A stretch of DNA of 64,000 nucleotides from Eonycteris spelaea (taxonomy: Eukaryota > Chordata > Mammalia > Chiroptera > Pteropodidae), in assembly GCA_003508835.1 (NCBI GenBank), contig PUFA01000225.1, forward strand, positions 1,736,001-1,800,000, written 5' to 3'. The position numbers were made by a program, and so were the translations under genes. The notes beneath the pieces are model-generated. The model had not been told where the DNA came from. It made no database searches and was given only the letters and a program-made list of their open reading frames with translations. Positions 1-11,018 of this stretch are shown here, one piece after another (position 1 is the stretch's first letter; every line of letters starts with the position of its first letter).

Positions 1-67
1 GCGATGACTTCGAGGAGACAGTCATCGCCCCACCAGCCTCTACCTACCTACCAACCCACTCCCTTAC

Positions 68-234
68 CTTTGACCTCCAGGCGGACCTGGTTTTCAGCTT
101 TGCCTAGGATGTTGGTGGCGACACAGGTGTAGATGCCTTGGTCTTCTTTGCGGATCATCTTGATTTCCAGACTGCCATTCTCATAGACGTGGTAGTTGCC
201 ACCATCCAGGTTGCTTCCCTGCCCATTCTTAAAC
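68..234 (-). CDS. NFASC: NFASC exon, second half of Ig5 (last exon in window)
   Basis: 167 nt, acceptor GTTGTGAG and donor GTAAGGGA. After the last base of a Trp codon it reads [17 protein letters not shown]..., with sequon ENGS, the second cysteine in [11 protein letters not shown], and ends VRLEVK plus G of an Asp codon that opens Ig6. The frame is intact. Positions 1-67 are the start of the next intron. Confidence 0.97.
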
Positions 235-1336
235 CTCACAACAGAGCAGCAGAACACATCGCATACTGAGACAGGACCGGCCCGAGCGAGCGGGGGTCAA
301 CCACTCGAGAGACCGTGTGGGCAGCGGAAGGACCCCATTTGCGAATCTGAAGCTCTCATCCTTGTAGGGTCTCCTCCAACCACTGGGTAGCCCTGGCAAG
401 TCTCTGCCCTTCTCTGGGCCTCAGTTTCCTTCTCTGCACAAAAAGGGGTTGACCCAGCTGATAGGCCAACTTTCTCCCAGCTTTGACCCTTTAAGGTGCC
501 AGGACTTGCTGAATACCTATTATGGGCCTGATGGGAATGAGAAAGGTGAGGCAGATGACCCCTGTGGGGAGATCTGGTCTCCTGGAACTTACCATCGTAG
601 TGTGGGGATGGGGAGCCAAAGAAGGGACAGTCCAGCCGCGTCCGGTTATACAGGATCACTCGAATGAGCTGGTTCCGGGGTGACAGCATCCGAGGTGGCA
701 CGTCTGCAATTCCCAGACAACCGATCTTGGGTGAGAGGAGTCTACCTCTCCCATTCCTTCCCCCAGGTCTTATCGCTATGCGCCTTCTCCATACAGCAGC
801 TCTCCAAATGCCAACATACCCCTCCCCCCCTCCGCTCACCTTCTTCTGTTAAGAAGCCTCTAAGAGTTAAGTGAGGAAAGAGGAAGCTTTTCCATCTGCC
901 TTCAACTTACCTACATCCAATCCAGTTTCGGCAAAGGGTCTCCCCAAATTATCCAGCAGGTTCTGTACCTGCCCCTCTCACTACCCTCTCCCTGCTCTGG
1001 GAGTGCTGCAAACATCCTCAGAACCATTTCCCACTCTGCAACCAACCCACTGAGAGCCCAGGAGAGCCAGCATGGATACACCAAGGAGACAAGGCAGGTC
1101 CACTCTGCCATCTTTCTCATCAGGGGAAGGAGGGACCAAGACCGACTTCTAGTAGAGGATTCACTGTCTGCACAGCCAGCTCTGTGACTTTTAAGTCCTC
1201 CCTCCTCCTCACAAGTCTCATCTTCAGTCTCCATGCTTCCTCCACCACCCTGGCTGATCTCTGGAGAAGACAGGTTGCCCGTGATGTGATAAGCCCCAGG
1301 GAGGCAGCACTGCAGGGGAGTGGAGGGGACACTCAC
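235..1336 (-). other. Short NFASC introns between Ig5 and Ig4 exons
   Basis: Two introns (235-592 and 704-1336) around the 593-703 exon. Both have GT/AG ends. I see no repeat, RNA gene or regulatory motif that I can defend in them. Confidence 0.7.
593..703 (-). CDS. NFASC: NFASC exon, first half of Ig5 (1 base short)
   Basis: Acceptor AATTGCAG, donor GTAAGTTCC. It reads (D)[21 protein letters not shown]..., with sequon NRT and the Ig5 first cysteine in RLDCPFFG. The expected Ser-Pro-Ile-Pro-Thr-Leu-Arg-Trp then appears one frame over. The C run complementary to 610-613 has four Cs where five are needed. Length is 111 nt where 112 is required to connect with both neighbours. Confidence 0.95.
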
Positions 1337-1480
1337 CCAGCACGCTGACGAAGGCGTTGGCCAGCAGGTAGCCATGCTCATTGGAGGTGTTGCACTGGTA
1401 CACGGCCCTGCTGCTGATCTGGGTGTCCCGGAAGATGATGGTGTCCCCGGCCACCTCGCGGTTTGGGTTGGGTGGTGCCG
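1337..1480 (-). CDS. NFASC: NFASC exon, second half of Ig4
   Basis: 144 nt, acceptor TGTTGGTAG and donor GTGAGTGT. It reads [16 protein letters not shown]..., carries the second Ig4 cysteine in [13 protein letters not shown] (with an NTS sequon) and ends AFVSVL plus G of an Asp codon. The frame is intact. Confidence 0.97.
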
Positions 1481-1574
1481 CTACCAACAGGAGAGATGCT
1501 CCTCATGAGAAATGGGGGCGGGAAGGTGAAGGGCTCTTGGGGTTCTGTCCAGGGCTCACTCACAGGAGTGGGCG

Positions 1575-1925
1575 CTGTGTAAGACCAGGCTTCTGGCCCC
1601 ACCACTGGCTATGTGACGTTGGGCCCATCATCGAACCTACTGGAGTTTATTTCTCAGTCTGTCCAATGCGGATATGAATCCCTGCTCAACCTATGTAGCA
1701 ACTGGGCAGGTGTGGCTGAGAGCATAGCTGTGGCAACAGAAAGGGATTTGAATTCTAACCATATTCCTGTCAGCAACAGTTTCCTTGTCTGCAGAACAGG
1801 GATAATGTATCACCTTTGGGGGTTTTATGAGGATGACCTGAGCTTTTATGCATGTGTAGAGTCGTTAGCAGAGGACCTGGCCCATAGTGATTATTGCTGT
1901 TGTTATTATTTTAATCCAATATGCA
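1575..1925 (+). repeat. Old MIR-type SINE sequence in NFASC intron
   Basis: The intron 1481-3856 contains MIR-like text: ACTGGCTATGTGACGTTGGG near 1601 and a stretch from GTTTCCTTGTCTGCAG to GGACCTGGCCCATAGTG at 1779-1888. It is probably two decayed copies. Boundaries are approximate. Confidence 0.5.
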
Positions 1926-2924
1926 CACACTTAAGAGTGTTTTAAAAAAGACAAAGCAATATGCAACTGGATGGAGCCTGCCACCTTCCCACCCTCTGAG
2001 CAGAGCATTCTGCGGACATTCACAAACTTAAACCTGAAGGCCAGTGCCTGCTGAAAACCGAATGAGTCCTTGTTATTTGCCAGAGCTACCCTGTCCCAAG
2101 AAATGTATCCTGTGCCAAGAGAGACCATTCTTCCCATGGTTCTCCTAGTACCTCTGGCTGGGGATGCAGAGAGCAGAGGCTGGGCAGCGGCTCTGCAACC
2201 AGGGGCAAATCAATAAGTCTTTCTGGGCCTCATTTCCTCCATCTAGGGAAGAATTACTCCCAGCATTCCCTTAACCCGAGGAAGGTTAAGAGAAAGATAA
2301 TGAGCTGTATAAATAAAAGTTTTCTAGAAATGAAATGAACCGCCACTTTTCTCATCTTTCATCACCAGAAGGTGACTTTCCTTTGTGAGATTCCTCGAGT
2401 GGGCCAGATGACTTGGCTTACATGGTCTGTGACCTCATCCAGGATCACTCAGACCTACAGTGGCAATTGGCCAAGGAGGCCCCAGAGTCTGGCCCTATGG
2501 GCGCCATGCCACAGATAGTAAGTCTGAGCCCGGAACTGGGGAATCAGCAGGAGATAAATGAAGACAAGGTCAGTATCCTTATCACTCTTCCCCAGTCCTC
2601 ACTCAGCAAGAAGGTCCGAGGCAATGCCAACAACTTTAACACCTCCTTGCCCGGCAATTCTCACGGACCCAACTCTGCTCCCAATAACTTGGCTGAAGTG
2701 ATGGGTGACCATTCCAGGGCCAAGGCTCAGTCAGTTGCAAGTCCTGGGCTCTCATATCTTTAAGGGTGTTGTGAAGTTTAATGCCTTTGTCTGCCTTGTC
2801 CCCAAACTGCTGTCATAATAGGGAGGGTGAATGGCAGAGGGCAGGCCATGCCCCATCTCTGCTGTAGCCGGGGGAAGGACAGTCACTGGGGAAAACTACA
2901 CGCTCAGTACCGGATGATGCAGGC

Positions 2925-3095
2925 GTGTTGCATGCTCACAGCACCCACGGCTTCGCCACTTACTAGCCGTGTGACCTCGGGCATTTTGCAGCACCCGAGC
3001 CTCGTTTCCTCATCTCTAATGTTTGAGGTTAAAGAGAGAACAGGAATGCAGCCCCTGGCACAGTGGCTGGTACACAGTAAATGTCTAAAAAGGTG
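2925..3095 (+). repeat. MIR SINE
   Basis: Contains the MIR landmarks in order: GCCACTTACTAGCCGTGTGA, then GTTTCCTCATCTCTAATG, then CCCCTGGCACAGTGGCTGGT and the ACAGTAAATG end. It is an ancient mammalian tRNA-derived SINE in sense orientation. Confidence 0.75.
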
Positions 3096-3856
3096 CAGTC
3101 TCTCACCCTCTCCTCCGCCTGCCTCCCCTGCCTCCCCTGCTGCTCTTGAGGTAGGCTCTGAGCCCTCTCCATTTATGTTTTGTCCAACTGATTGATATCA
3201 CCTTCTGCATATCCTCTGACTCTTTAGAGAAAGTAATGACAGGACTTTCAAAAAAGTAAATGCACCTGGAGAGAATATGATGTAAAACTTGACCGAGACC
3301 CCTGACTGGAAGGGGCTCGGACTCGCCTACTCCAGCTATCCAGGTAGGTCTAAATCTCCCCAATGTCTGCACACTGAATAAGTGCACCTGTGCATGTCTG
3401 TTCTCATGGGGGAAGTTTGTCCTCATATCCAACCATATCATTCATATTGTCACATAACCTTGACTCTCATTTTGCTCTGAGCAGACAGCGGGACCTGGGC
3501 AACCAACGGGAATGAATGGGTTATTGAGTGCTCCTCTATCTTCCAAGCTCCAGGCATCACTCGGAGCCCACACTGTCAGGGGATGCAGGCGCAGACCCGG
3601 AACTTGAACTGGGCTCTGTCGTTGTTAAGGGCGCAAAGCAGAGTTTTATGAAAATCCCAAGGGAGGAGAAATCCCATAACTGTGGGAAAATAACCACAGA
3701 CTCCTGTTCTCTCATACAGACATGAGGCAAATTTCCTCCTCCTTCAGATGTCCAAAGAGATGGCTGCTCCCTTACTTCTGGAACAACCAGGGCTGCCCAC
3801 AGGGACGGGGAGCCTTTGATGGGACAGAGATCAGAGTCAGATGGCTCATTACTCAC

Positions 3857-3988
3857 ATTGCAAAGGTTCCCCATTCACCATCCACTGGACCGTGGGCTTG
3901 GGGTTTCCATTGGCTCGACACACCAGTCTCCCGTCCTCACCAGGAGCCAGGATAAGGTTCTGGGGTTCATCCAGCCAGTAGGGAGCAG
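3857..3988 (-). CDS. NFASC: NFASC exon, first half of Ig4
   Basis: 132 nt, acceptor GCCTTCTAG and donor GTGAGTAA. It reads (A)[18 protein letters not shown]..., with the Ig4 first cysteine in LVCRANG and the Trp of VQWMVNG, and ends EPLQ plus T. The frame is intact and continues into the next exon as T|CG (Ser). Confidence 0.97.
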
Positions 3989-4194
3989 CTAGAAGGCAAG
4001 GGAAGCACAGATAGGGGAGTTAGATGGCATGGCGCAGGCAGAAGGAACCAGACGGACTTCCTCTAGGATGACAGGAGCCCCTGAGTGCCAGCCCCAGGCT
4101 CTTGCCACTGCCCAGGGCTCAGCCTCAGGGGATGACTCAGTCCAGCCTGCCTTTGGCCAGCCTGACACCACAGATGCTGACCTTTCTATTTCGG

Positions 4195-6725
4195 GTTCAC
4201 AGAACAATAGCTCTAAACTGGGGCTGCTCATTAGAGTTCTCTGAAGAACTTTTAAAAATATATTATTTATTTTAATTAGTTTCAAGCACACAGTACATTG
4301 GTTAGACATTTATAGTTCATAAAACGATCCCAATTGCTCCTCCCTCCCTGACCCTCCACCTAGCCATTAACATATGAATGCTGACTGCACTCCCTATGCC
4401 GTGCTCCCACGTCCCGTGACCATCCATCAGCTACTAATTTGTACTCTTTAACCCTTCTCCCCATTCTCCCAGTCTCCCAAGCCCTCTCCCCTTTGTCTGT
4501 CACCAAATTGTCCACTATATTTGTGATCTGTTTTTGATTAGTTTGTTCTTTTATTCCTTAGATTCCACATATAAATGAAATCATATAGTGTTTTCTTTCT
4601 CTGTCTGACTTAAATACCTTCTAGGTCCATCAAAGCAATATCTTTTCCATCCCCTTCCTTTTAGTCTGTGTGTGTCTTTTAATCTGAAGTGAGTCTCTTA
4701 GGCAATATGTAGGGGTCTTGTTTTCCTTTCCATTCATCCACTCTATCTTTTAGTTGGAGCACTTAATTCTTTTCCATTTGAGGTACTTATTGATAGGAAT
4801 GTAGTTGTTACCATTCTTTATTCCTGTTTTTGATACATGTTTTTTCTTCTTAAAGAAGTCCCTCCAACATTTCCTGTAATACTGGCTTGGTGGTGATAAA
4901 TTCCTTTAGCTTATTTTTGTCTGGGAAGCTCTTTATCTGTCCTTCAACTCTAAATGATAGCTTTGCTGGATAAAGTATTCTTGGTTGTAGATCCTGGGTC
5001 TTCATCCTGTCAAATTTTTGCCAAGCCCTTCTGTCCTGCATAGTTTCTTTTGAGAAATCAGCTGCCAGTCTTATGGGTTTCCCTTATAAGTAACTATCTG
5101 TTTTTCTCTTGCTGCTTTTAATATTCTTTCTTTGTATTTAACCTTTGGCATTTTAATTATGATGTGTCTTGGTGTGGGCCTCTTTGGATCCCTGATTTTT
5201 GGAATTCTCTGAGCTTCCTGGGGTTTTATGTCCATTTCCTTCACCAGGTTAGGGAAGTTTTCCATCATTATTTCTTCAAACAGCTGTTCAACATCTTGAT
5301 TTTCTTCAGTTACACTGATCAGAGATATTTGGACCCTTAATAGTGTCCCATATGCTCCTTAAATTATTTTTATAGTCTTGGCATCTATCTCTTGCCATTC
5401 TGATTGCTGTCCTTGGCTTTCCCATCCTCTAGATAGGGCATTTGATCCTTTTCTTTATTCACTTTGTTTATTCCTTTGTTTATTCCATTTAATATACTTC
5501 TCATCTCAGATAATGTGTTCTTCATTTCAGACTGGTTCCCTTTTATAATTTCCATTTTTATGTTTTTTTTTGAAGTTCTCACTGAATTTATCTACACTTC
5601 CAAAAGTTCATTGAGCATCTTTATAACCAGTGTTTTGAACTCTGCATCTGTTAGATTACTTGACTCCATTATATTGGATCTCTGTTCTGTTCTTTCTATG
5701 GTTTCTGCTTCTTTGTCTTCCCATTTTGGCTGCCTTTCTGTGTCTGTTTCTATGTACTAAGCAAAGCTCCTAAGTCTCCAGGTCTTATTAGTGGTTTGTG
5801 TTGTAAGTGTCCAGTGGCACAGTCCTGAGAGGGGTTCAGCTGCAGGCCAAATTTAGCCCAAGTCTACCCCTCTGGGGCCACCTGTTAAGATTCAGCAAGC
5901 AATCCACAGATGCTGTGCTTATAGTTGCCTCAAAAGGCCACACCAGAAACCGAGGCCAGCTGCCTCCAGTGTGAGTCTAGGCGCTGCTCAGCAAGGAGCA
6001 ACCTGACTCGCTGAGGATATACCTGGATGTGGCTTGGGTGGGGCTGCGAGTTGGGGGAGGCGGGTTTCAGGGAATCCTCTGGGTGGAGACCTCTGTTATC
6101 CAGTTTGATGACGACGTGGCTGTGGAGGGCTGTGTCGGCGCACTGGGAGAGGGGAGCTCAACAGGGAACAATGGATACCACTGGTATTCTGTACCAAGCA
6201 GTCTCGCCTCGCCTCATTCCAACAGTATCTCCCTGTAAGTCCTTGGTGCCCACTGCACGTAGCTGAATTGGCACTGGTGCTCAGAGCGAGTAGGTCTGTC
6301 ACTATGAAATATGCTCAGGACGTGGCCCCTTTAAGAGGCATCTGCTACTGCCACAGGCCCTGTCCACTTAGCCTCTCGAGACCTGGCAGCCCGCGTCCTC
6401 GCCCTGTCCTACCTTCCGCTGTTGCAGGGTGATTTCTTGAGATTTCTCCCTAGTTGTATGGCTTGTTCCTCTAGATCCCAGGTGATTTTTCCTTATTGCT
6501 GCTCCTTGTTTCCGTCACAACTTTGATTTGGTCGCCAGAGGGATGAACAGAGCCTCTATCATCTATGCCATTTTTTTTCTCCCCCTGAAGAACTTTTAAC
6601 AAACAGGGCTGCCAGGGCCCATCCCAGACCTGCTGAATCAGAATCTCAAGGGAGGCCCGAGCAGTAATGCTTTTAGATGTCCACAGGTGTTCATGATATG
6701 CACCTAAGGGCCTGAGCCAGAGAAG
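4195..6725. repeat. MER5A-type hAT element split by a HAL1 insertion
   Basis: The left part (about 4195-4255) reads like GCTCTAAACTGGGGCTGCTC...TTAGAG. The right part (6585-about 6725) continues with CCCATCCCAGACCTGCTGAA and TCAGAATCTC. Joined, they resemble a MER5A-class non-autonomous DNA transposon. The HAL1 element and its duplicated target separate them, so the MER5A copy is the older of the two. Confidence 0.6.
4256..6584 (-). mobile_element. Complete HAL1-like (half-L1) retrotransposon with 15-bp target duplication
   Basis: The element is flanked by a perfect 15-bp direct repeat, CTGAAGAACTTTTAA at 4241-4255 and 6585-6599. Read on the minus strand it begins with a GC-rich 5' region (about 6584-5760). 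Next come ORF1-like coding remnants: a Lys-rich, coiled-coil-like N-terminal part (5385-5582), the RNA-binding region with PRHIIIKMPKVKYKERILKA (5071-5268) and the C-terminal part with RILYPAKLSF (4850-5041). A 3' region follows, ending in an L1-type AT-rich tail. The three ORF1 pieces lie in different frames with stops, so it is inactive. There is no ORF2 or reverse transcriptase; at 2.33 kb this fits the HAL1 class rather than a truncated L1, because both ends are present. Confidence 0.82.
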
Positions 6726-6759
6726 GTGGTCAGGCGGGCACTGGGCTGGCTCCTCTGGA

Positions 6760-7616
6760 TTTGTTGCTGCTGCTGCTGCAAGATCAGACTTTTTCAGATC
6801 TAATACTGGCCTAATATTATACTCGTTCTCTTAGGCATTGCACTTTGGTTAGAAGCTCTTAGCTGGCCACCTCTTTCAATTATTTGGAAAAGTCAATGAC
6901 CATGCGGATAGGTGGATTTTTCTGAGAAGAAGGTTCTTTGGATCAGATTCTTAAAGATCTTGATGTCCCCCAAAAGATTAAGAACCCCTGGTTTGTGTGT
7001 AGTGCTGAAACCAAGGCCATAAGGTCAACTGTGTGCTAAGAAAGTTCTTGCAGTATAAAATTAGACCTTATCGTTCCAATTATCCATTCAGCCCTGGGAA
7101 GAGAAGTGAGGTATACCCACAACCCATGGCTGAAACCCATAAAGGCATGCGTTTTATTGCTTACAATAGCTCATTTGGGCTAGCTACGCTTTTGGGGGAG
7201 GGAAGTGATTTTTTTTTTTTTTAAATTGGGCTTGATGACTCCCCACCTTTAAAAGAAAACCAAGCACAGTACACAGAGAGCACAGGGCTAAGGACAACAC
7301 ACTATGAACAGGAATGCAAAATAAAAGAAAGAAGGCTCTGGGTGTAATCAAAACAGACCATGAAATTCACCTGCTGAGGGAGCCCCGGGCACCAAGGAGA
7401 GTTGGCTGATGTTCTGGGTGGATCTTCTTCCCTTAAGACCACACCACTCAAACACACACATCCAGCGGGTGATCATCCCTGGCAGGTCACTATTGTCACT
7501 ACCCGGTGTGTTGGAAGTTTCTCCACTCATCCTGCCCCAACCACCCTTAGAATAAAGAGTGGTCATGGTGTTTAGGGCTGGCAAAATCATCATAATGAGA
7601 AATACACACAACGTAC
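6760..7616. other. NFASC intron remainder, mostly unassigned
   Basis: Contains a short CTG run (about 6763-6779) and a T12 tract at 7211-7222. No exon, RNA gene or clear repeat was recognised. Confidence 0.5.
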
Positions 7617-7800
7617 CCTTTACTCTCACCGAGATGTGTGCCGGATGCTGCCCATCTTGTTGGAGGCCAGGCAGAAATACTCCCCAGAGTCTTCCTCGGA
7701 GATGTTGGTGATACGCAGAGCCTTGTTAAAGTTCTCAAACTTGGCCTTGTCAGATGGGAGGTCCCCACCTTTCTTGTACCATGCGATGTCTGGTGTTGGG
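7617..7800 (-). CDS. NFASC: NFASC exon, second half of Ig3 (1 base short)
   Basis: Acceptor CTCTCCTAG, donor GTACGTTG. It reads [17 protein letters not shown]..., has the sequon in RITNISEED, the second cysteine in GEYFCLASN, and then KMGSIRHT. The expected Ile-Ser-Val-Arg-Val-Lys appears one frame over because one base is absent near 7635-7636. The local frame instead reads Ser-Arg-stop. Length is 184 nt; 185 is needed to join the neighbours in phase. Confidence 0.95.
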
Positions 7801-8185
7801 CTAGGAGAGGGACAAAGCAGGAAACAGAAACATCGGAACTGAGGCCCTGTTGTTCTTCTATGGAGCCTGGCACACCCAGGTGTCCTGGAAGTGTTTTTGG
7901 TCCCCTGAGAGCTGATCTCTCCTATACAGAGGGGTTGCTCGGCTGCAGAGTGTCTGAGGGACTTCTCTAAGGTCACACGAGATTCTAACACACGTAAAGG
8001 ATGCCCGCCCATCTCCATCCCTCATTATCTGAGAGAGATGGCCAGATGACTGGGATGGAGGTGACTAGGATTTAAATCCTCACTAAGGGTTGTCTGCTTC
8101 TGCACCTCCAATGTGGCAAGAACAGAGCATACCCACAAACTCCCTCCTAGCCTCCTGCCAGAAGTAGGGATAAAATGGTACCTAC

Positions 8186-8296
8186 ACCCAGAGGCAATGC
8201 ACTCCAGCAGTAGGTCCATGCCACGTAGCACCATCTGACTGCTCGCAGTGCCCTGGGGATACATGAAGCTGGGAGTTCTTTCTGCAACTCCTCGGG
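8186..8296 (-). CDS. NFASC: NFASC exon, first half of Ig3 (1 base short)
   Basis: Acceptor TTCTATTTCAG; starts [15 protein letters not shown] and contains the Ig3 first cysteine in LLLECIASG. Neurofascin continues Val-Pro-Thr-Pro, so the exon should end GGG GT before donor GTAGGT. Here only three Gs (8187-8189) precede T, giving 111 nt instead of 112 and shifting the frame. A GTGTAG donor two bases upstream (exon ending at 8188) would keep the frame but delete Val. A missing G is the simpler reading. Confidence 0.94.
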
Positions 8297-9639
8297 CTGA
8301 AATAGAACAAGCTGGCGTGAGCCTCCTGCGCAGGGGGCCGACCCAGGTGACCAAAGCTTGTTGGGCTAGAAAGAAACATCATGACACCTCTGCTTCCCCC
8401 CTTACCCTCAGAGGCTCCAAGCCCCGGCCCTCCCGGCTGAAAACCACCCCAAGGGCCGGGCATCATTAAGAGAGAGTGTTAGGAAGCGCGGGGCCCCGCG
8501 GCCCGCCGGCACATGTGTGTGAGCAGCTTTAAGTTCCGAAAGGATCTGCCAAGAGGAGCCCAGCTTCCCTCACAGTTCAGGAAACCTCTCCTTCCCTGGA
8601 AGGGAGGAGGCTGCCTGAGCCCTGAGTCCTTTACTTCTGAGCATGTGCTTTGGGACCTCAGAGGCCAATTTTGGTGACCCCTAAGAGGCCATCTCAGCAG
8701 CAGTGGAAGAAAAGAAGGCACATATTGAGGCCACAGGACAGACACCTGCTCTTGGGGACCCTGAAGACAAGGAGCTGAGATGAAGCCACATAGACCCAGA
8801 TGAGCAGTCAGAGATACAAGAAGCGTTATGAACGGTTTAGCAAAGACAGAATTAATGAGCAGAGATGACAGGAAATCACTCTGGGGCCAAGACCATTCTG
8901 CTCCTTCACTAACGATGTTGGAAGGGCTGGGGAGGAGGGTGTTAATTGGATGCGAGAGACTGGGGGAGGGTGAGAGGCAGGATGGAGGAGGTGATCTGCA
9001 ATTCAAGTAGGCTGGAGCAGCCAGGATCCGAAGTTAATGACATGCACGCAGGTTCCGAAGCCAGGTGGCCCGCAGAGATGGACACTGTCAGGGTGGCTGT
9101 TTCCAGTGGAAGGGGACAGACAAGTCTGGGCATACTGCAGCAGCGTGGAGCCCACCCAACTGAGCCTCCCCGCTTGCTCCCTCAGAACTCTTGGTATAGT
9201 TTCTGTGGAAATGGATGCAGTGGAAGGGAGAAGAACGTGAAGTTTCCAATCAAGAGCCCAAAGCACAGGGAGACTGGAAGAGGCACCCTGCCTAAAGGCA
9301 TATAATCGTACAATCGAAAGAGTCAAACATATAAGCTGAGCCCATCCATGGGCGTAATGGGTCTTCAACTCAGCTGGAGAGGTGAGAGGTGGAAGGAAAG
9401 CTGAGCTGCCAGGAGCTGGGAGCCCCAGAGACGCCCTTGGTGAGAACAAAAGGCATTTTCCTGGGCTGTTAATGGCTGCTGGCACAGTGAGGACAGAGTG
9501 ACGGGAGGAACTCTGTCTCTGTGACATTGGTGTCTCCTAAAGGAGCTTGCTGGACTAGCTGGCCCTGGGTCCTGTCCTAGGGGCACTCAGCTCCTTCCCA
9601 TTTGCCGTCGGGGCAGTGCATTCCATGGCGTTTGCATCT

Positions 9640-9755
9640 ATTTCATTCTTTTTGTCAGGGGAAGAAATGATGAAATACGTGCAAAGGTAGTTAGGCTGCT
9701 GGCACAAACACATGGCGCATAACAGGTGTTCAATAAATGTGGGGTGAATGAGTGC
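9640..9755 (+). repeat. L2 LINE 3' end
   Basis: Ends with the L2 landmark ATAACAGGTGTTCAATAAAT followed by a GTGAATGAGTG tail. Sense orientation; the left boundary is approximate. Confidence 0.6.
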
Positions 9756-10447
9756 AAGGGGAGAACAAAAAGAAGGCGGCAGTTCACCCCCAATGTTACT
9801 TCTCCTTCTGTAGATGTCCTCGTCTGTCCCACCAGCACACACACATACGACAGTGGCTACTGAAGGGGTTAATCCATTATGTGGTTAATGGGTTACCATC
9901 TATCTATATCTATACACTCTTACAGCATAAAGCTCTCAGTACGAGGGAAGCCTGATACTAAAGCAGCAGCTCCGTCCCACCCATCATCTTGGAATCACCC
10001 AACAACAGCCAGACAACACAAGGTCAAGGGCACCATAAGGAGAAGGAGATTTCGGGCAGAAAGCTCTGTCGTCAGGCTGGTGACTCTGTCGAGAGCCGGA
10101 ACCTAGGATTATATGAGATAGGTCCCGGCTCAGCTGGCATACTCTTCCTGCAGGGACACAATCTGCAGGAACCAATCTGTGATCCTGTGGACATTTAATT
10201 CACACCATGGCATGCAGCACACATGACCAGCAAAGCCAGAAAGTATGGGATGGAGGAGAGGGGAGCAGAGCCCTGCTGTTGTGCTTCACACGTTGCGGCT
10301 GTGACTATAAAAAGGTTATAGCAGTGTTTCATGCGTCGATGTGGGCTAGCAACCACAGAATTACCCCAAAAGGGGAGAAGCTACTGGGAGACAAGCCCAA
10401 ACTCAAAAGGATAGGGAAGAACATCTTAGAAGTCAGAGGTAATAACT

Positions 10448-10640
10448 GGAGCCACCATTTGGTGAGCGTTCATTATGGGCCACGCACTGTGCTAGCAACT
10501 TTATCTACATCATCATGTTGAATCCTCACAGCAAACCTGGAGGCATCACCCGTCATTTTCAGTACAGGAAACAGAGGCTTAGTGAAGTCAACAGGCTTGC
10601 CAGGGTCACATGCAGTTAGGGTTTGGATTCTGGACCATTT
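10448..10640 (-). repeat. MIR SINE
   Basis: Reverse-orientation MIR: CGCACTGTGCTAGCAACTTT, then TTGAATCCTCACAGCAA, then CAGAGGCTTAGTGAAG and GCCAGGGTCACATGCAGTTA. Good landmark order. Confidence 0.75.
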
Positions 10641-10867
10641 AGCGCCAAAGCATGTGCCTAACATCTATTCTATATTGCCTCTCTTTGAGGAGGGAAAGCC
10701 CATTTGTCCCTACTTCTGACAGTCAGCTTTGGGAATATCTTTCTTGCTCGGAGCAAAGAAAATCAAAATCCAAGGGCAAGAGAGGTGGAGGAGATATTTT
10801 TGTTTTCATGATCTACAGTAGTGAAACTCATGTTTTCCTCAAATAGTGTCTTAAATGTCTCAGATAA

Positions 10868-11018
10868 GATTTTTTAAATTTACATTTTTCCATTAGCGTT
10901 GACATTCAATATTAGTCTCAGGTATACAGCACGGTGGTTGGACATTTATATAATTTACAAAGTGACTCCCTGATTCGCCTAGTATCCCACCTGGCACCAT
11001 ACATGGTTGTTACAGTTC
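10868..11018 (-). mobile_element. L1 3'-end fragment (lineage-type tail)
   Basis: Reverse-orientation L1 terminal sequence with CAGGTATACAGCACGGTGGT, TGGACATTTATATAATTTAC and CACCTGGCACCATACATGGT. This type of L1 terminus occurs in non-primate laurasiatherian genomes (family knowledge, not checked). It is related to the terminal part of the HAL1 copy at about 4256-4330. Confidence 0.6.

Noticed and set aside
297..839. 180-codon minus-strand open frame
   Set aside because: Only the 593-703 part is coding (NFASC Ig5 exon). The extensions run through splice sites into introns.
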